This document shows, piece after piece, positions 1 to 12,700 of a stretch of DNA of 64,000 nucleotides. The DNA lies in assembly GCA_001414485.1 (NCBI GenBank), contig LLEY01000030.1, forward strand, positions 429,008 to 493,007, in the 5' to 3' direction. Source of the stretch: Calycina herbarum. Lineage: Eukaryota; Ascomycota; Leotiomycetes; Helotiales; Pezizellaceae. The position numbers were made by a program, and so were the translations under genes. Within the stretch, counting starts at the first letter, position 1; every line of letters starts with the position of its first letter. Under the pieces are notes generated by a model that saw nothing but the letters and a program-made list of their open reading frames with translations, was not told the DNA's origin and made no database searches.

Positions 1-1428
1 AGCTGGAATGGAGTAAACAGCGCTTTTCTCCTGGTGGATTTCGGCCACATTCTTAAAAATTAAAAATTCAAAGCTTCAGAGCAATTGATTTCAGTAGTTC
101 CACTATTATCCACTGCCGAATGCTCTCTGCTGTGTGACTCAAACCTTCCTCATTAGTCCTTTACTTCACTCCAACAAAACAACGGTAGTAGATCCACACA
201 AAGATACACAAAAATAAGCAGAAAATACAGAACTAAAATTAAGAGCTGACTAACAGAATAACATCATGGTCAAGTTAAGATTGTAGTGGTTTCGCCCGAA
301 CAGAGGCCCTCGCATTACCCCGCAATTTTGGCCCTCGCTCGCTTTTTCCTATGGTTATCGACTCAACAACGCTCTACATTTCTTGGACGAGGTCAATGGT
401 AAGGAGAATTACAGTGTGCTACGCTATAGCGCCATGTAAAGTGCACTGGAGCCGCAATCTGACGTGCGCTGTGCTTTGGTGGTCGTCCCTATATTTACGT
501 TCTTCTTTCTCTCATGCGGCTCGCTTGCCCCTGTGGCCAGCGCCAATACCTTTCTGCAGGGAGGTGGTGAACCAGAAGCTTCAGGGCAGTTTACAGGGCA
601 CTCCGTGTTCTCTGACGTTTTTGGCCGCGTTCTCTGAACAAAAAAAAAACCAGATTCATGAACCCATACATGTACATGTTCGAGTTAAAAGTGCATTTCT
701 GGTGGTCTCCTTGGGCAGAGTAGTCCCTGATTTCCCAGGCTTAGTTTGGAGTGCGATCTACTGGTTGCAGGCTAAACAGGAACAGTTCACGAGGACCAGA
801 GTTGAACGAGACTTACCATCCAAGCACACTGCACCGTGGGTACACATCAGCACAACGGGCTCGCAAAAATATACCAAAAATATAAGTAGAGACTGAAAAA
901 GTAAATCAACAGTTCTCATGATTTTTAAATAGTTCTAGTACTCGTTGTAGAACTTTATGCTCAGAAGTTGGAGAGCTCATCACCGTAGCTCTCGGTGGAA
1001 AAGATAAGTGTCCCGCTCCTTCAGCCTGTCAGTGTACCTACGTCTGTATCTCCGCGTAGACAGAGTATAAAGTCCAACACGCCGAAGAATACGAATTTGC
1101 ACCTTGCGCATCTACTCATATTTCTGTTGCATTTTTACGATCTGTTGTTGTCGAGTTATATGGTATGGTTATAGAAGGGTCGTTAAATTTCTGTCCACTG
1201 GAGGGTTGGTTCGCATCACTTACTGTAATCGATGGTCCCTGTTAAGTTACCAGAACACGAAATCTGTACTGGCTTTTCTGTGAAAATCGAACTTTGAAGA
1301 ACTAGAACCAACTTTTCAGAATGAAAAACCAGCAATCAGACATTAAAGCTGCATTCTAAACATTCCCTCACACTAACATCACACCTCTCAACTCTGTTGA
1401 CTCCATATCATACTCATATAACGTGAAT
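1..1428. other. Intergenic stretch, no gene supported
   Basis: This is the 3' flank of the DUF6604 gene. One open stretch on the plus strand (351-896) begins with ATG, but it has no recognisable motif and no splice context, and its composition does not look coding. I see no transposon termini or RNA gene here. Base composition is ordinary, unlike the AT-rich blocks further right. Confidence 0.5.
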
Positions 1429-4400
1429 CTAATCCCGAGTGTATCTTCTGATGAAGCCTTCCTGCATACCACTCCAAATCTCGTCAGACAACTTCTTGTC
1501 TTTCTCGGGCGCAATTTTCACAGTGCATAACTCCTTTCTCACGCCGAGAGAACTAAGTTTGCTTTCCACATTCTTCGCGAGTGTTGCATCGTCACAGCTC
1601 CAGGTCCATGGCACAAACTTTGGAAGACCCGCTCTCTCCCCTTTCAGAACGCCCCCCACAAATGCACCAAGAAGCATGAAAACCACCATATCGACCTGAT
1701 CAGTAGGAGTTAAAGAGATAATGGGCGAGCCTCTCTTGGGTACTGCGCAATGTATCAGAGCGTTGTCCGGACTAATCAACCAGACGAGATCAGGAGGATC
1801 AAATCTATGATTAACGGTCCGAAGTGAAAAGTGCCAATGGTTGGGTCCTTGGGTGGTAGGTGTCAAATTTGGTACCGTCTCGTTTCGTGGGAGCTTGTTA
1901 AAGGCTTGTACCATTGCGTTCAATTCGTCCGCTTTCAAGGTTGGGGCGTCGTAATGTCTCTCAAATTCCAGACCGCCGAAAACTCGGGAAGCCTTTTTCA
2001 CTTTTTCGATCTCCACTTCTCCTTCTTTCTCGATGAGTTCAGCAAGGAGCTTGCTTACTTGAGTCAGGATCTTACTACCACGCTCTTGGTCAGGAAATAT
2101 CACCTCGCCTGCTTTGGCGCTCCCGGCAACCACCTGGAAGATGTATCCCACAAGGAAAGGTAGTTGGGATTCCGCCTCCAGGTAATGGGGACCGAAATAC
2201 TTGGTGAACACATCGCTCATCTCTGCTTGTATAGTGCGCAGCAACCCGTAACAACGCATATGGAGCGAGAAGTAGTCAACGTTGAAAGCGAATGATTCAT
2301 TTCCCATACTGGATTCGAGCGTGGTGAGGAGCTGAATCGTTGTGAGTTTCCGAGACTTTGCAAATTTGGAAAGAAGAGATTCCTCTCCTCGATTTCGCGC
2401 CAGTATCGTCTTGAAAGCCCCACCGGAAAATCCCACATCGTTGCTCGTTGAAGCCGTCTCTGGAACCACTGCCGCTTCTTCTAGCAGCTTTTCTATTGCT
2501 GCCAAGGTAAATCCCGAGTCTTGGGAGGCTGCATCTCGACTTTCAAAGTGACGTAGATAACGATTACCGTATATCTCGGCAATGACGGACTCTCTCAACA
2601 TTTGGCGAGGTCCTGTTTTGGATGGGGTGATTGTGCTGGCTCTCCTGTCGGAAGAAAACATCGTCGCCAAATAACCCATCACGAGCATGAATCGCTTCAA
2701 GTACTATGCCAAATTGGTATGTCAGTAATACAAGTACCTATATGATTTACGTTTGGAGGGGAAATTAACTTACTTCCTGGGGTGTATCAGGGCGATCGCC
2801 AACGAAAATTCGTTTGGCGGTGTTGGCAATAATTATGGCTTCTAGATCCATCCTGAAGCACAATCAGCAGTGTTCATTGATTGAGGCATGTTGAGTCTTG
2901 TTGTCACAGAAAATATTTTGCTGTAAAAGAATGGCGACTCACCATGATTTTTCTAGGAGTCGTTCAGACAGGCAGGCATTGTACAGGTGGAGAATAGTAG
3001 GCAGTGCTCCCCAAGCATTGGAAAGTAGAATCCCAGAATGCTGCATGTTAAGGTTGAGACGGAATAACATTATTCCACAGAGAACCGGATGATTTTTCAA
3101 AAGAACGAAATTGCCTCTCTTCGATTCACCAAGCTGGCCGAAAGTCTTAGTTCTCAGTGGATCCAGTAAGTCAGTAACCATCCATTGTTTCCACTCGATC
3201 AGATAGAACTCCAACAACTTGTCGTTAGATTCTGGCCAGTTGACAATACTCATGTTTTCGGAAAATCTTTGATATGACTTGATTGTTGAAGTGGCTTCTT
3301 TGGCAGCAGCTGTAAGTTCTGAATGGGGTCGGTCAATATCTTTGAGGAGCATGTAGTGTATGTCAAGCCTGTATCATGCAAAGTTAGCTCTTTAATGTTA
3401 TGTGCAGAGGGGGTTGAATCATCAAAGAAAGGTGGATTCTGTGACGTCTATTTCCAAACAAAATAGCGGGCTCTTCCAGTTCTCGTAAAAAAACAAAGCT
3501 TGAGAATTACTTACTGGACCTGAAGAGCAAAAACAATCCAAATTGGTATTTGTTTGGTGCGAACCATCTCAAGTATACCTGTGGTGAGTTCGTCCTCTGC
3601 AGGAAACTTGATACTCGCTTTAGTACGAGGGTCCTTGACGTTTTGCCTAGTAAATTTCCAAATTTAGCGAGAAATCTTTTAGCAGGTTATGTAGGAAAAT
3701 TCAGAGAGGCCACGACAGGCAGTGATTGCATCGGGTTTACTTTGGAATTGAGAGACAACGACACTTAGAACGGGGCTACGAGTATTGCACTTACAAAAAT
3801 ATGAACTCCGGTATGAAACGTTCCAACAAAAAGATATTGTCCTGCGTAAACTTCTGTTCGGGATCGAGGATGTCCTCGTTCAGGTTCAACGTTCCGAACC
3901 ATCCGGTTTTGCAGATTGGAACACTGCCAGGTTGTATTACATCGAGAAATGAGTCGAGGATTATGTAGACTGGAAGACCGGTCCAATCTGCAATGTCGAA
4001 CAAATTGTAGTTGTATGGATCACGGGGGGATCTTCTGATATCCGGATTCATGCCTCTGGTAGTAGCTGCGGTCACATAGAGCAGACCCTGAATCTCCCGA
4101 TAACCCTTGATTTGACTCATGAGATCCGGAGGGAGAGTGGAGCGTAAGTTCGATAGCAATTCTTCTTCGGCACGCTTGAAGAGCTCGAATGCAGTGTTTG
4201 TTGATAATGCGACGGTTGTAAGGTCGATAGCGCCGTGTTTATATCCAGTCCAAGTGTCTTTGAGGTGTTCGCGTGCAATATTGAAGTCTTCGAAGAAGCA
4301 ATGTATCAACCAGAGTGTTTCCTCCGTGCTGTGCTCCTCCTCGAATGCAACATTGGCCTTGCGGTCTCCCGTACCAGATGCCGCAGGGTCAGTCATGGTG

Positions 4401-5084
4401 TGTTCCGTATCTGGCTCAACCTCCAAAGCATTGAATATGTTGGTGACCCGATCAAGGGGATCGCTCTTATCCAAATCCATTGCATCCAGCTTTTCGGCTG
4501 GTTCCTGAATGGTTTTCAGGATTGCTAGGGCTTTCTCCAAGACCCCAATAAAATGCTGGTGTCCTGCATTGCTTCCTTGGAAATTCCCACGAGTTGCGAC
4601 CGTAGCTTGTTGAGCGAAAAACCTGGCACATTTCTTACGGCCTGAGATGACCTCTTCAATCATGGCAGTAACCCATAATGGGACCTTAACCTTGGGATGG
4701 AAAGCCGCAACTATAGTTATTGTTAGGTGTGGAAAGCGAATCCGGGGTCAATAACTTACTTGCTTCCGCTAGTGCTGAGTATTCATTAACTGACAAAAGC
4801 TTGGGTGCCCCAGGATTCGCAGATGCACTCGTTTTCTTTGCCCTTGCCTTCCCGCTTCCTTTGGCTCTGCCTCCCTTTCCCTTCTTGGGCTTTGGTTTGG
4901 GTTTCGCCTTTTTTTTGGTCTCTGGTTGTGATTTCTTGCCTCCCTCGCCGTCTTCGTCGTCCGTTTGCTCGTTTTCCTCGATTCCATATCCACACTTCTG
5001 TGCATTTTTGTAGAGCCAGTGGAGAACATTCTCCGTGCCAGCCTTGTAGCTCTGGTATGTCCCCGATACGAATCGCGAAGCCAT
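1429..5084 (-). CDS. DUF6604-domain protein, about 1050 aa, six exons
   Basis: Spliced model on the minus strand: 5084-4760, 4710-3795, 3646-3515, 3368-2943, 2852-2774, 2703-1429. The exons sum to 3153 nt, a whole number of codons, and every junction is GT-AG. The start at 5084 was chosen because the protein then opens with GTYQSYKAGTENVLHWL, which resembles the N-terminus of fungal DUF6604 proteins; an in-frame upstream ATG at 5300 adds nothing family-like. A lysine-rich, low-complexity acidic/basic linker follows at residues 50-95, as is common in the family between the first helix and the rest of the domain. The motif WIVFALQVQLDIHYML in exons 3-4 matches the later part of the domain. The C-terminal ~420 residues (exon 6) are not recognised. 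Function is unknown; these proteins are fungus-restricted and often multicopy. Family call is from memory of the N-terminal pattern. Confidence 0.85.
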
Positions 5085-5486
5085 TGTAGGGGTCGTAGGT
5101 AGAGGACGTAGGCCTTGGATAGAGTGTCTAGAACTTCGATACCGCGAAATGAGGGGCTCCACACTGTGGCGTAAATCAGCCACAACGTGAATTTTTGTGC
5201 TGGAAGTGCAGATTTTCGCCAAGACCTCAACCCTTTCGCCCTTCTCAAGAGCGTCCTCCCACGTCAGTAGAAGGGTCGAGAGAAGAGGAGAGACCTCCAT
5301 CTAAACCATTTCCCTCTATCTATCCCTCTCTACTCGTACGAGATCCTAGCTCTTCACCGTCCCTTTCAGGCTCATCTGCCCGCATAGAGCATAACCCTCC
5401 TTTGCACTCCCTTCTTTAACAGACGCTCTGTTTTCTTCTTCGTATAGGTCGACCGTCGCAGGAGGAAGGCTATACTCATCAGTTCT
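5085..5486. promoter_or_regulatory. 5' flank of the DUF6604 gene
   Basis: This region upstream of the minus-strand DUF6604 start is pyrimidine-rich on the plus strand near 5290-5420. It should hold the promoter and 5' UTR. No specific box can be defended. Confidence 0.3.
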
Positions 5487-5939
5487 ATGGCAGGAACCTA
5501 TACTAACCAGCATGCCCCTATTTTTGCCGATCGTGAAAACTCTATAAATACCGCCCCAGAGGTGCCCTATCCGCCCAATACAGTCAGTGCTGCTCAGAAA
5601 TCCGACCGCGTAAATGTCGAAGATGTGCCTGGTCGCAAGGCAGGGAATCGGACGGTTAGGTGGTTTTTAAATACCAGTGGCGTTGGCTGCCATTCCTCTG
5701 TTCTGGTGAGGCCACGTCGCAATACCCTCGTTAGATCACCACAACGCCCTCTACCAGCTCCAACTGAATTACGAGAGTATCTCTTAGGCTCTGGGATCAT
5801 ATTACTTTCGCTCAATTCCAGGTTCGTAGCCAGCGCCACGGACAGGCAGAGATTTCGACTTTGCTGGTCAGAGCTAGCTAGTATTTCTACTATTAATTAC
5901 TTTATTTATAATACTTTAAATAATATATCTTTAACTTAA
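5487..5939 (+). pseudogene. Possible gene fragment running into an AT-rich relic
   Basis: An open frame starts with ATG at 5487, with a TATA-like stretch inside it near 5544. The first ~70 residues have ordinary amino-acid composition. From about 5880 the DNA turns abruptly AT-rich and the frame becomes an Asn/Ile/Thr string that stops at 5939. No family is recognised. It could be the remaining 5' part of a gene cut by a transposon insertion, or simply chance coding. Low confidence either way. Confidence 0.22.
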
Positions 5940-6200
5940 ATTTTATTAACTAAGTTCTTTAATATAAAGAGAAAGTTAGAAGTAAAATTTTATAGAAGAT
6001 ATATTACAGATCTGTTTTTATAAATTTTACGTATGAAATTCTATAAAAAGGTAATCTTATATAATATAGAAGGCTAAGAGATATATTATACCAGCGAGGA
6101 TAACTTCTAACGTATATAATTATAACTATATAAAAAGAAGTAAAAAGATACTTTATTATTACAAATCACAGATGTATTTATTATTTAGAAGCTAACTACT
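5880..6200. repeat. Short AT-rich, RIP-like relic
   Basis: About 320 bp of TA-rich sequence with stops in all frames lies between ordinary-composition DNA on both sides. It resembles the decayed transposon blocks further right, but no termini, duplications or protein remnants can be identified. Most likely a small fragment of a RIP-mutated repeat. Confidence 0.5.
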
Positions 6201-6216
6201 TACTAAACCAGTTAAT

Positions 6217-6364
6217 CTAAGAACCTTCCCAGTCTTGTGTATTAATACGAATGTAATCCTCTTTTGCGAGGTGAAAAGGTGTGATTGGCCAGCTCAACGA
6301 CTCCGCAGTCCAGTTTTCAACTCCTTTCATTGCTTCGAGATTGAGCATGTTTGTAGTTGTATAG
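6217..6364 (-). other. Possible alternative 3' exon of the neighbouring gene
   Basis: Just past the stop of the 408-residue gene, another minus-strand frame (6405-6217) reads sensible protein, including ENWTAESLSWPITPFHLAK, and ends at 6217 beside the AT-rich relic. It is out of frame with the upstream gene by one base. Either an undetected intron or a frameshift near 6370-6600 could join the two. I cannot choose. Confidence 0.3.
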
Positions 6365-7643
6365 TCATTCCCTAGAGGCATCCATATTGATTGATGATTG
6401 CTCATGATCGGGGGCGGCAGAGGAGCTGGGAGTGGTAGTGTTCAAGTTGTCAGCAACTCCGTTTTTTGGTTTGCGGTGCCAGCCTCGGCCGAGTTTAGAT
6501 TTTCTCTTGTTGGGGGTCTTGTCTGGGTTCTTGTTGAATTTGAAGAGAGTGGATTTCCAGAATTTGGGGCGGTGTGTGTTGGAGGGTTTCTTGGTCACGT
6601 TGAGGGGTGTCGTATGTGGGGAGCGGAAAGGCATCGTTGTAAAGCTGCCGAAAACTTTCTGGCTCATTCCAAGGTACACCATGACAACACCACCTCCACT
6701 TCCACCCCCAACCCTATCCAAAACTTCACAGGAAACCTTTTTCAATTGGAAATCCCAGTCAGAGTCAATAGGTGCGGCTACGAACAAATCGTTTTCTGCA
6801 TCTTCAACCTTTCTGTCAAGTTCCTTTAAAGCTCTCTCAACCTGCTTTTCACCCAAATAATGAAGCTCTTTCTCATCTATGCTCTTAGCTTCAAGCGCAA
6901 ATACTTGTTTACCACAGTCTGAAACTACAATCCACTTCGTAGGGTTTCGTAGAGGACCGTAGACGATTCGACCTAAGACGAGGACTGGAAAGTTGGAGTA
7001 ATTGTTGAGACATAGACAATAAAGCCGAGTAATGCCTTCTTCTTCTGGGTTCGCGAAATCGGAGCGGTGAAGAGAATCGTAACCTGATACGCGTGTTTGA
7101 AGCCTAAGATTTTCATTTTCTCCAAGTCCAAGCAACGGGCAAACCGGGTGCTCATCAAAATACTTGTACAGCGCATACATATCTGCTGAATTCGGGCGTT
7201 TCTTTTCGGCAAGTAGGCTGAGAGAGTTGATAAGGCCATCTTGAGGAGGAGAGGTCGGAGAAGAGCGTTGTTGAGGAGGAGAGCTTGGGGGGTTGCGTAG
7301 AGGGGAGCTTCGAGGGGGGTTTTGAGGGGAGCTTCGAAGAGGGCGTAGTTGAAGAGAAGAAATAAAATCATCTACATCTTCTGGTTGTTTTGAAGGTCCC
7401 TGGAGTTTCGGTAAGGTTGTTTCGAAACATCGGCTACAAAAGTATGCTAGACTAGGTTTAGTAAATGAACTGTAGAAGAGAGGAAGAACATAAAATACCT
7501 TCAGGTATCTTAATTTCCTTCATTTCATCCCGGCCGTGTTGGCAGAGGTCATCGTACGCTTCCTTGCGAATAGCTTCAGCTTTAGCAGCTTTAGCAGCTT
7601 TGGCTTCAGCCTGTTCTCGCTGTAGTCGTAGCACTTGCTCCAT
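6365..7643 (-). CDS. Unrecognised hypothetical protein, 408 aa, two exons
   Basis: Exons 7643-7499 and 7446-6365 give 1227 nt, a whole number of codons; the 52-nt intron has GT-AG ends. The start ATG at 7643 opens a helical Ala/Lys/Glu-rich segment (LRLQREQAEAKAAKAAKAEA). Next comes a proline/serine-rich stretch of repeated RSSP-type motifs (residues about 70-115), then a folded-looking region (about 130-270) with LYCLCLNNYSNFPVLVLGRI and WIVVSDCGKQVFALEAK. The C-terminus is basic and low-complexity. No signal peptide or membrane helix is apparent. I do not recognise the family. The stop at 6365 may not be the true end (see the adjacent alternative exon). Confidence 0.6.
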
Positions 7644-8407
7644 TTTGATGAGTATGTAGCAAAGGCTGATAGGGTTGGTGTTTTTATGACATGGTGTTGG
7701 ATAAAGCAATAGATCTTTTCACGTAATAATGGGTTACAATCGGTTAAAGTCGGTCACATTTTACATATGACATTTGTCTTCGATCGGCTGCAGCTTCCAC
7801 TTTGATACGTCAGTACTTGGGTAACACAAACATGCCATTTTTATTCATTTTGTGAATAAATCTTTGCATAAAAGAAGATCTAATAATCTACACATTGTCA
7901 TTTATACTACTGAACTAACTGTAAAAGAATCACCAGAGTAAATGCAAGACTATTCTAATGTACAAGTTAGAAAAGCGAGTTTGGAAGCTGGAATTTTTCG
8001 GAGCTAGCGGCAGAAGACTCAGGAGGGAAAGGGAGAGAGAAAAAGCAAGAAAATAGCGCAAACGGAACCCTTATAACGTTGGGATCCAAGCCAAGACTAA
8101 CTAACTTGAACGCCGCTTTCCATATGATAGCAAGGGTTTGATATAGTAGATAAACCTATGTAGACAAATATACTAGTAGGAGCAAAGCACTTCATAAATA
8201 ATAAAGTAACTTAATATAAGAACGTAGAAAAAAAAAAGAAGATTTCAAAAGAACTCCCTAGATCAGAATTTGAAGAGGGACCTGTTTAGTTGTTTGTTCG
8301 TTCACCCGTTTGACTAATTTTTTCTAACCTCCCCCGACACCAGGTTGTATCGCTGGGCTGCTCCCGTGGTACGTAGACTAACCTGCAGCTATGCATAAAG
8401 GTAAAAC
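7644..8407. other. Divergent intergenic region
   Basis: This lies between the starts of two divergently transcribed genes. It has mixed AT-rich stretches and an A-run near 8230. TATA-like sequence at about 8469-8480, inside the next entry's 5' end, suggests the downstream gene may start later than its first ATG. No other feature seen. Confidence 0.35.
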
Positions 8408-9712
8408 ATGTATGCAGGAAGAGCCACATGTCAAGAAAAGACACCAGTTCAAACAAAAGGGACCATGAGATATATATATACACAGCTGAGGGGAGGTGGA
8501 AAAAAAGGAGTAGCTCAACTACAGCAAATGGCCAATCAAGGAACACTAGTTGAGCAATGGCGGCGGCGGTTCAAAGAACGGGACAGATACGTTTACCTCA
8601 ACAACCACCTGGAAGTCTTTTTCTCACACGCGACACCTCAATACGAAAAATCTACTCTGTCAGAAATTCTCCAACTCTCCACTCGAAAGATCGATCGAAT
8701 TGAGTTGAATGAGTACATCATTTGGACAGACGCAGATCTGGATATTGTCAAAGTGCTTCTTGATTATCTTTTCACGAAACAAATACCCCAACAAAACACT
8801 AACCCTGGGTACCATAAGGACTACGAACCGCTACTTCTTTGGCTACTTCATCGCGAGCACGTTTTCAATTTAACCTTGGAAGCGGATCAAGAAAAGGGAC
8901 ATTCTCCAGAAATTGTGAGGTACGAACTTGTCAAATGCAGGGACAAGGTAGTCAAGTTCAAAGATCAATTCGGTACAATGGTGGGTTTGAGTGAGCAACA
9001 ACTTGCATTGTATTCCCCGTCAAAGGTCCAATGCGAGAGGGAACATCGGTCTTTAATACACATAGTAATGCAGATTATTTGTTGCGTTATGTGTCAAAAG
9101 GAAATCAAAGAGGCAAGGAGACGCTTCGAATACCTATTGGGCCCTCAACTTGAACTACGGGAAGTAAGCAACACTCGAAACATTACATCCACTGGTTTTC
9201 CAAAGGCTGTATTCATCGGCAAATCCATATCAGCCAGCGATCTTGTGGTGGGCACTTCTTGTATGAAGTTTCCAAAAACCAACAACTGGACATCTTTGGC
9301 CAACAAGACAAAATGGTGTCGTCACCTATCAATGAAAACAATACCTGAATTCAGTACCCGCCTTATCCCACGCAAACTCCCCGTATTGAAGAACCGCGAG
9401 TTAACCCAAACCTTCGACAGTCCAGAAGAACTCGAAGATGCAAAGGACTGGGCTTTTCAGAAATTCCCCGACGACGGTGTTATGAAATATCGGGGCAGAC
9501 CGTTTTACCTTAACCAAGAGTTTCCGGAGCTCCCAATTTGTTCAAAGGACCATATTGAACACAGATTAGCAATCCCCGATAAAAAACCAAGTCTGAAATG
9601 GTATGCTGATAAGGGTTGCACGGAAGATGACTTCATGGCACAAATACAGGTACCATTTTTTACAACTGTTCTCTATATTTGGGACCTCGGTCGGTGCAAT
9701 GATTGGGCGTAG
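8408..9712 (+). CDS. Unrecognised protein, up to 434 aa
   Basis: The frame is open from ATG 8408 to TAG 9710-9712. A second ATG at 8528 (residue 41) lies 50-60 bp after a TATA-like run, and the sequence becomes protein-like there (QWRRRFKERDRYVYL), so 8528 may be the real start (394 aa). Content is mixed alpha/beta with charged helices; the C-terminal part holds PEELEDAKDWAFQKFPDDG and a WYADKGCTEDDF segment. No family recognised. A CAG|GTACC donor-like site at 9649 could remove the last 21 codons in favour of a downstream exon, but no unambiguous acceptor was found. A Harbinger element is inserted 48 bp after the stop and could have cut off a 3' exon. Confidence 0.5.
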   Translation: MYAGRATCQEKTPVQTKGTMRYIYTQLRGGGKKGVAQLQQMANQGTLVEQWRRRFKERDRYVYLNNHLEVFFSHATPQYEKSTLSEILQLSTRKIDRIELNEYIIWTDADLDIVKVLLDYLFTKQIPQQNTNPGYHKDYEPLLLWLLHREHVFNLTLEADQEKGHSPEIVRYELVKCRDKVVKFKDQFGTMVGLSEQQLALYSPSKVQCEREHRSLIHIVMQIICCVMCQKEIKEARRRFEYLLGPQLELREVSNTRNITSTGFPKAVFIGKSISASDLVVGTSCMKFPKTNNWTSLANKTKWCRHLSMKTIPEFSTRLIPRKLPVLKNRELTQTFDSPEELEDAKDWAFQKFPDDGVMKYRGRPFYLNQEFPELPICSKDHIEHRLAIPDKKPSLKWYADKGCTEDDFMAQIQVPFFTTVLYIWDLGRCNDWA

Positions 9713-9760
9713 CACTGAGGCTGCGGCGAGGAGGGAAAATCTCTGGATATGTACGACTTA

Positions 9761-12700
9761 GGGGCTGTTTGGCTCAATTATCGGATAATAGAATAATCAT
9801 AATTATTATCGGCAGTACTCTTTTTTAGTACCAGATAATTAAATTAATTATTCTCTCATTATCTAATTATCTCGTCAATATCGTTTGGCTCAAAAATGCA
9901 ACTATCCGATAACTAAAATTAGTATTCTAACCAAATAATTAAGTAACTTACTAACTAATCTCACTACTAACCTCACCTATATAATCCTTACTTTTATTAC
10001 TTTTATCTATACTTTTATCTATACTTTTATCTACATTTTTGTCTATTATTTCTACCCTTTTATCTATTACTTTTACCTCTTTTATTACTTAAGATGCTAT
10101 CAAATTCTTCCCAAAAGAAGTCTAAGAGGGCTAAGAAGTCTAAAAAGGACCTTCCTACTCCTGAATCCTCAAGTTCACCGGATAACACTTAGGTCCCTCT
10201 ACTATCTGCCTAACCTACTCCTACCTAATCACAGCGTAAGAAGAATTATACTTAGAGTAAAGATAACGTATTCTCTCTATTAGAGTTTGTCCGAGATTAA
10301 AGAGCCGGAGGAGAAGTAAGTGATACTACTCTTACTCTACCTATATTTAAGATATAAGCTAGTATATATAGAGATCCCCTCAAAGATAGCCGAACAGCTT
10401 AAGTTAAATACGGTAATTTAAGAGAGGAATATAAGAGTATATACTAGGTTATGAATACCTTAGGCTTTAGATAGGATCCGGATAGGTGTGTTGTTACTAT
10501 AGAAGAGTTAGTTTAGTTTTCTTATCTTATAGTAAGTCTCTATTCCTAATTAATTAATTAATTAGTACTAATTTACTTCTAGAAAAACCCTAAGTTAAAG
10601 AAGTAGAAGAAGAAGAGCTTTCTATAGTATACTCTTATATATAAGATATATAGCAATCGATTAGCTATAGGCAAATATAGCTATTCTAAGGGCTAAAACA
10701 ACGATTCAGAGACCTCTTCTTCTTCTGACGAATTAGACGACGAGTCTCTCTATACGAGTACTGATACTACGGATCCTAACGTATAAGATCTCTCTATTCT
10801 TAAATAAGCTGGAATTCTAGTTAATCCTACTCTTACTTTTACTAAGAATATTAGTCACTCTATTACAGTAGATACTAGCGAGTCTATTAACGCTTAAATC
10901 GACATATACTAAGTATACTATAGTAGTAAGAATGGTAAGAAGCGTACGAGTTATAAGAGAGAGATGAAAAGAGCTAGAAAGAAGGCTTAAAAAGAGGCTT
11001 AAAAGGAGGCTTAAAAGGAGGCTTAAAAAGAGGAGACCTTACGTAAGCGTAGGGCATCTAAGGAACTAATTCCGGCTAAAAGAAAGAAGCTTTCTAGGCT
11101 AGAAGAGATAGTAGATATAAGTAGAAGTATAGCTTTTATAGCTTAATCTATAGTATCTACTAATAAACTCTTAAGTATACTAGAACAGACTTCTTAAGAA
11201 GACGTCTATAAATCCATCTATAGACAAGCACTTAAAAAGGTGTAAAAGAAGGACTTTTTAACTACTTAAGGTACTATACTAATTATACGATTAATAAGGA
11301 ATTATAAGCACTTAGTAGAGTATCTCTCTATTAAGAATAATCCTTAATTATATAGAGCGTAGATCTAGGAAATAGTAGAGGAAAATAAGAGAATATTTCC
11401 TATAGAATACTTTATCTTTCTAGAACTTCTAGGACCCTTTTTAAAGGATTTAGAAGAGGTTTAATAGAGGAAAACTACTAGTTTAGTCTAGATATTTCAT
11501 TTGTAATATACTTTACTTATATAAATACACTTTTATTTCTAATAACTGTAAAGCTTACCTCTGTAACTAAGAGAGCTAAGCGAGCTTTATAAAACTAACT
11601 ACGTAGCCTCTAAAATTATACTTAACTAACGCTAGTTAAAAATAAGAGTACTTAACCTAAACTTTAGACTAATTAGTAGCTTTTTATAAATAAAAAAACT
11701 TAGTTATTCTAAGTACTTTTTATAAAGTTATTAATTTTTAAAGTTAAGTTATTACGTAGAATTCCCTATTTATTAGTAGAAATTTCTCTATAATAAGAAG
11801 TGTAACTACATTTCTAGTCTATTTCTATTTACTATTATCCCTTTCTATTTTAATAAGTAGTAGTAAGTTTTAATACTAATAAGTCTATCTATTCTCTCTA
11901 TCTCTTTTTTAGACGTAATTATCTTATATTTTAATAGTAATACTCTCTCTTATAACTAAACTAAGGCGTCTTATACACTTATTTATATAATACTCTAATA
12001 TATTAATAAAAGCATCTTCTTCTTTACTATACTTATTAAAAATCGGCTTAATACTCTCTATATAATTAGCTCCTATATAAGAGCTTAATATATTATAGAG
12101 AATATACAAAGCTGGTATAATACGAGCTTAAGCTTGTATTTTAAAAGCTCTTAGTACCCGGAGTATCTTGAACTTTATCTTTAATACTCTAAATATACGC
12201 TCTATTACGTTACGTAATATTATATATCGTAGGTTAAACAGCTCCTCCTTGTTCTCTAATACTCTTCTATTTTCTAAGGCTTGTTTCTACTTTTTTAAAT
12301 AGTACCGTATATTATAGTATAGTACTAAACACTCCGAAGAGCTAGGAAAGCCGCAGTCTTCTAAAACATATTTACTCTAGAGTATTTGAATTACTTCGGA
12401 TTATATAGCCTTTACCTATAAAGTACTATCTAATACACTTCCTTCTTATCTAGAGAGCACGTAAGTAAACTTTATATTAAAGGTATAATATATAAGGACG
12501 TTTTAGCTAAGGTTCTTATACCTGTCTCTAAAAAGTAACCTCTCTTTATATAGTAGAATCACTAGAATATATATACTATCTATAGCTCCTAGGCAATCCT
12601 TAAAGTATAGAAAGAACCGAGTATTATACTTAATAGTAGGTAGTATTATAAGAGGATCTAAGTGTATAATTGTTAAATTATAAAAGTTGTTAATAAGAAA

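Noticed and set aside
351..896. 181-codon plus-strand open frame
   Set aside because: Low coding character (many Trp/Cys/Ser/Arg, no domain), no splice context, no neighbour support.
5195..5419. Plus-strand frames opposite the DUF6604 gene start
   Set aside because: They overlap exon 1 and the promoter of a much better supported minus-strand gene and have Ser/Pro/Arg-biased composition.
6398..6860. Two overlapping plus-strand frames of ~142 codons
   Set aside because: Antisense shadows of the 408-residue gene; repetitive Val/Gly/Phe composition arises from its Lys/Asn/Pro codons.
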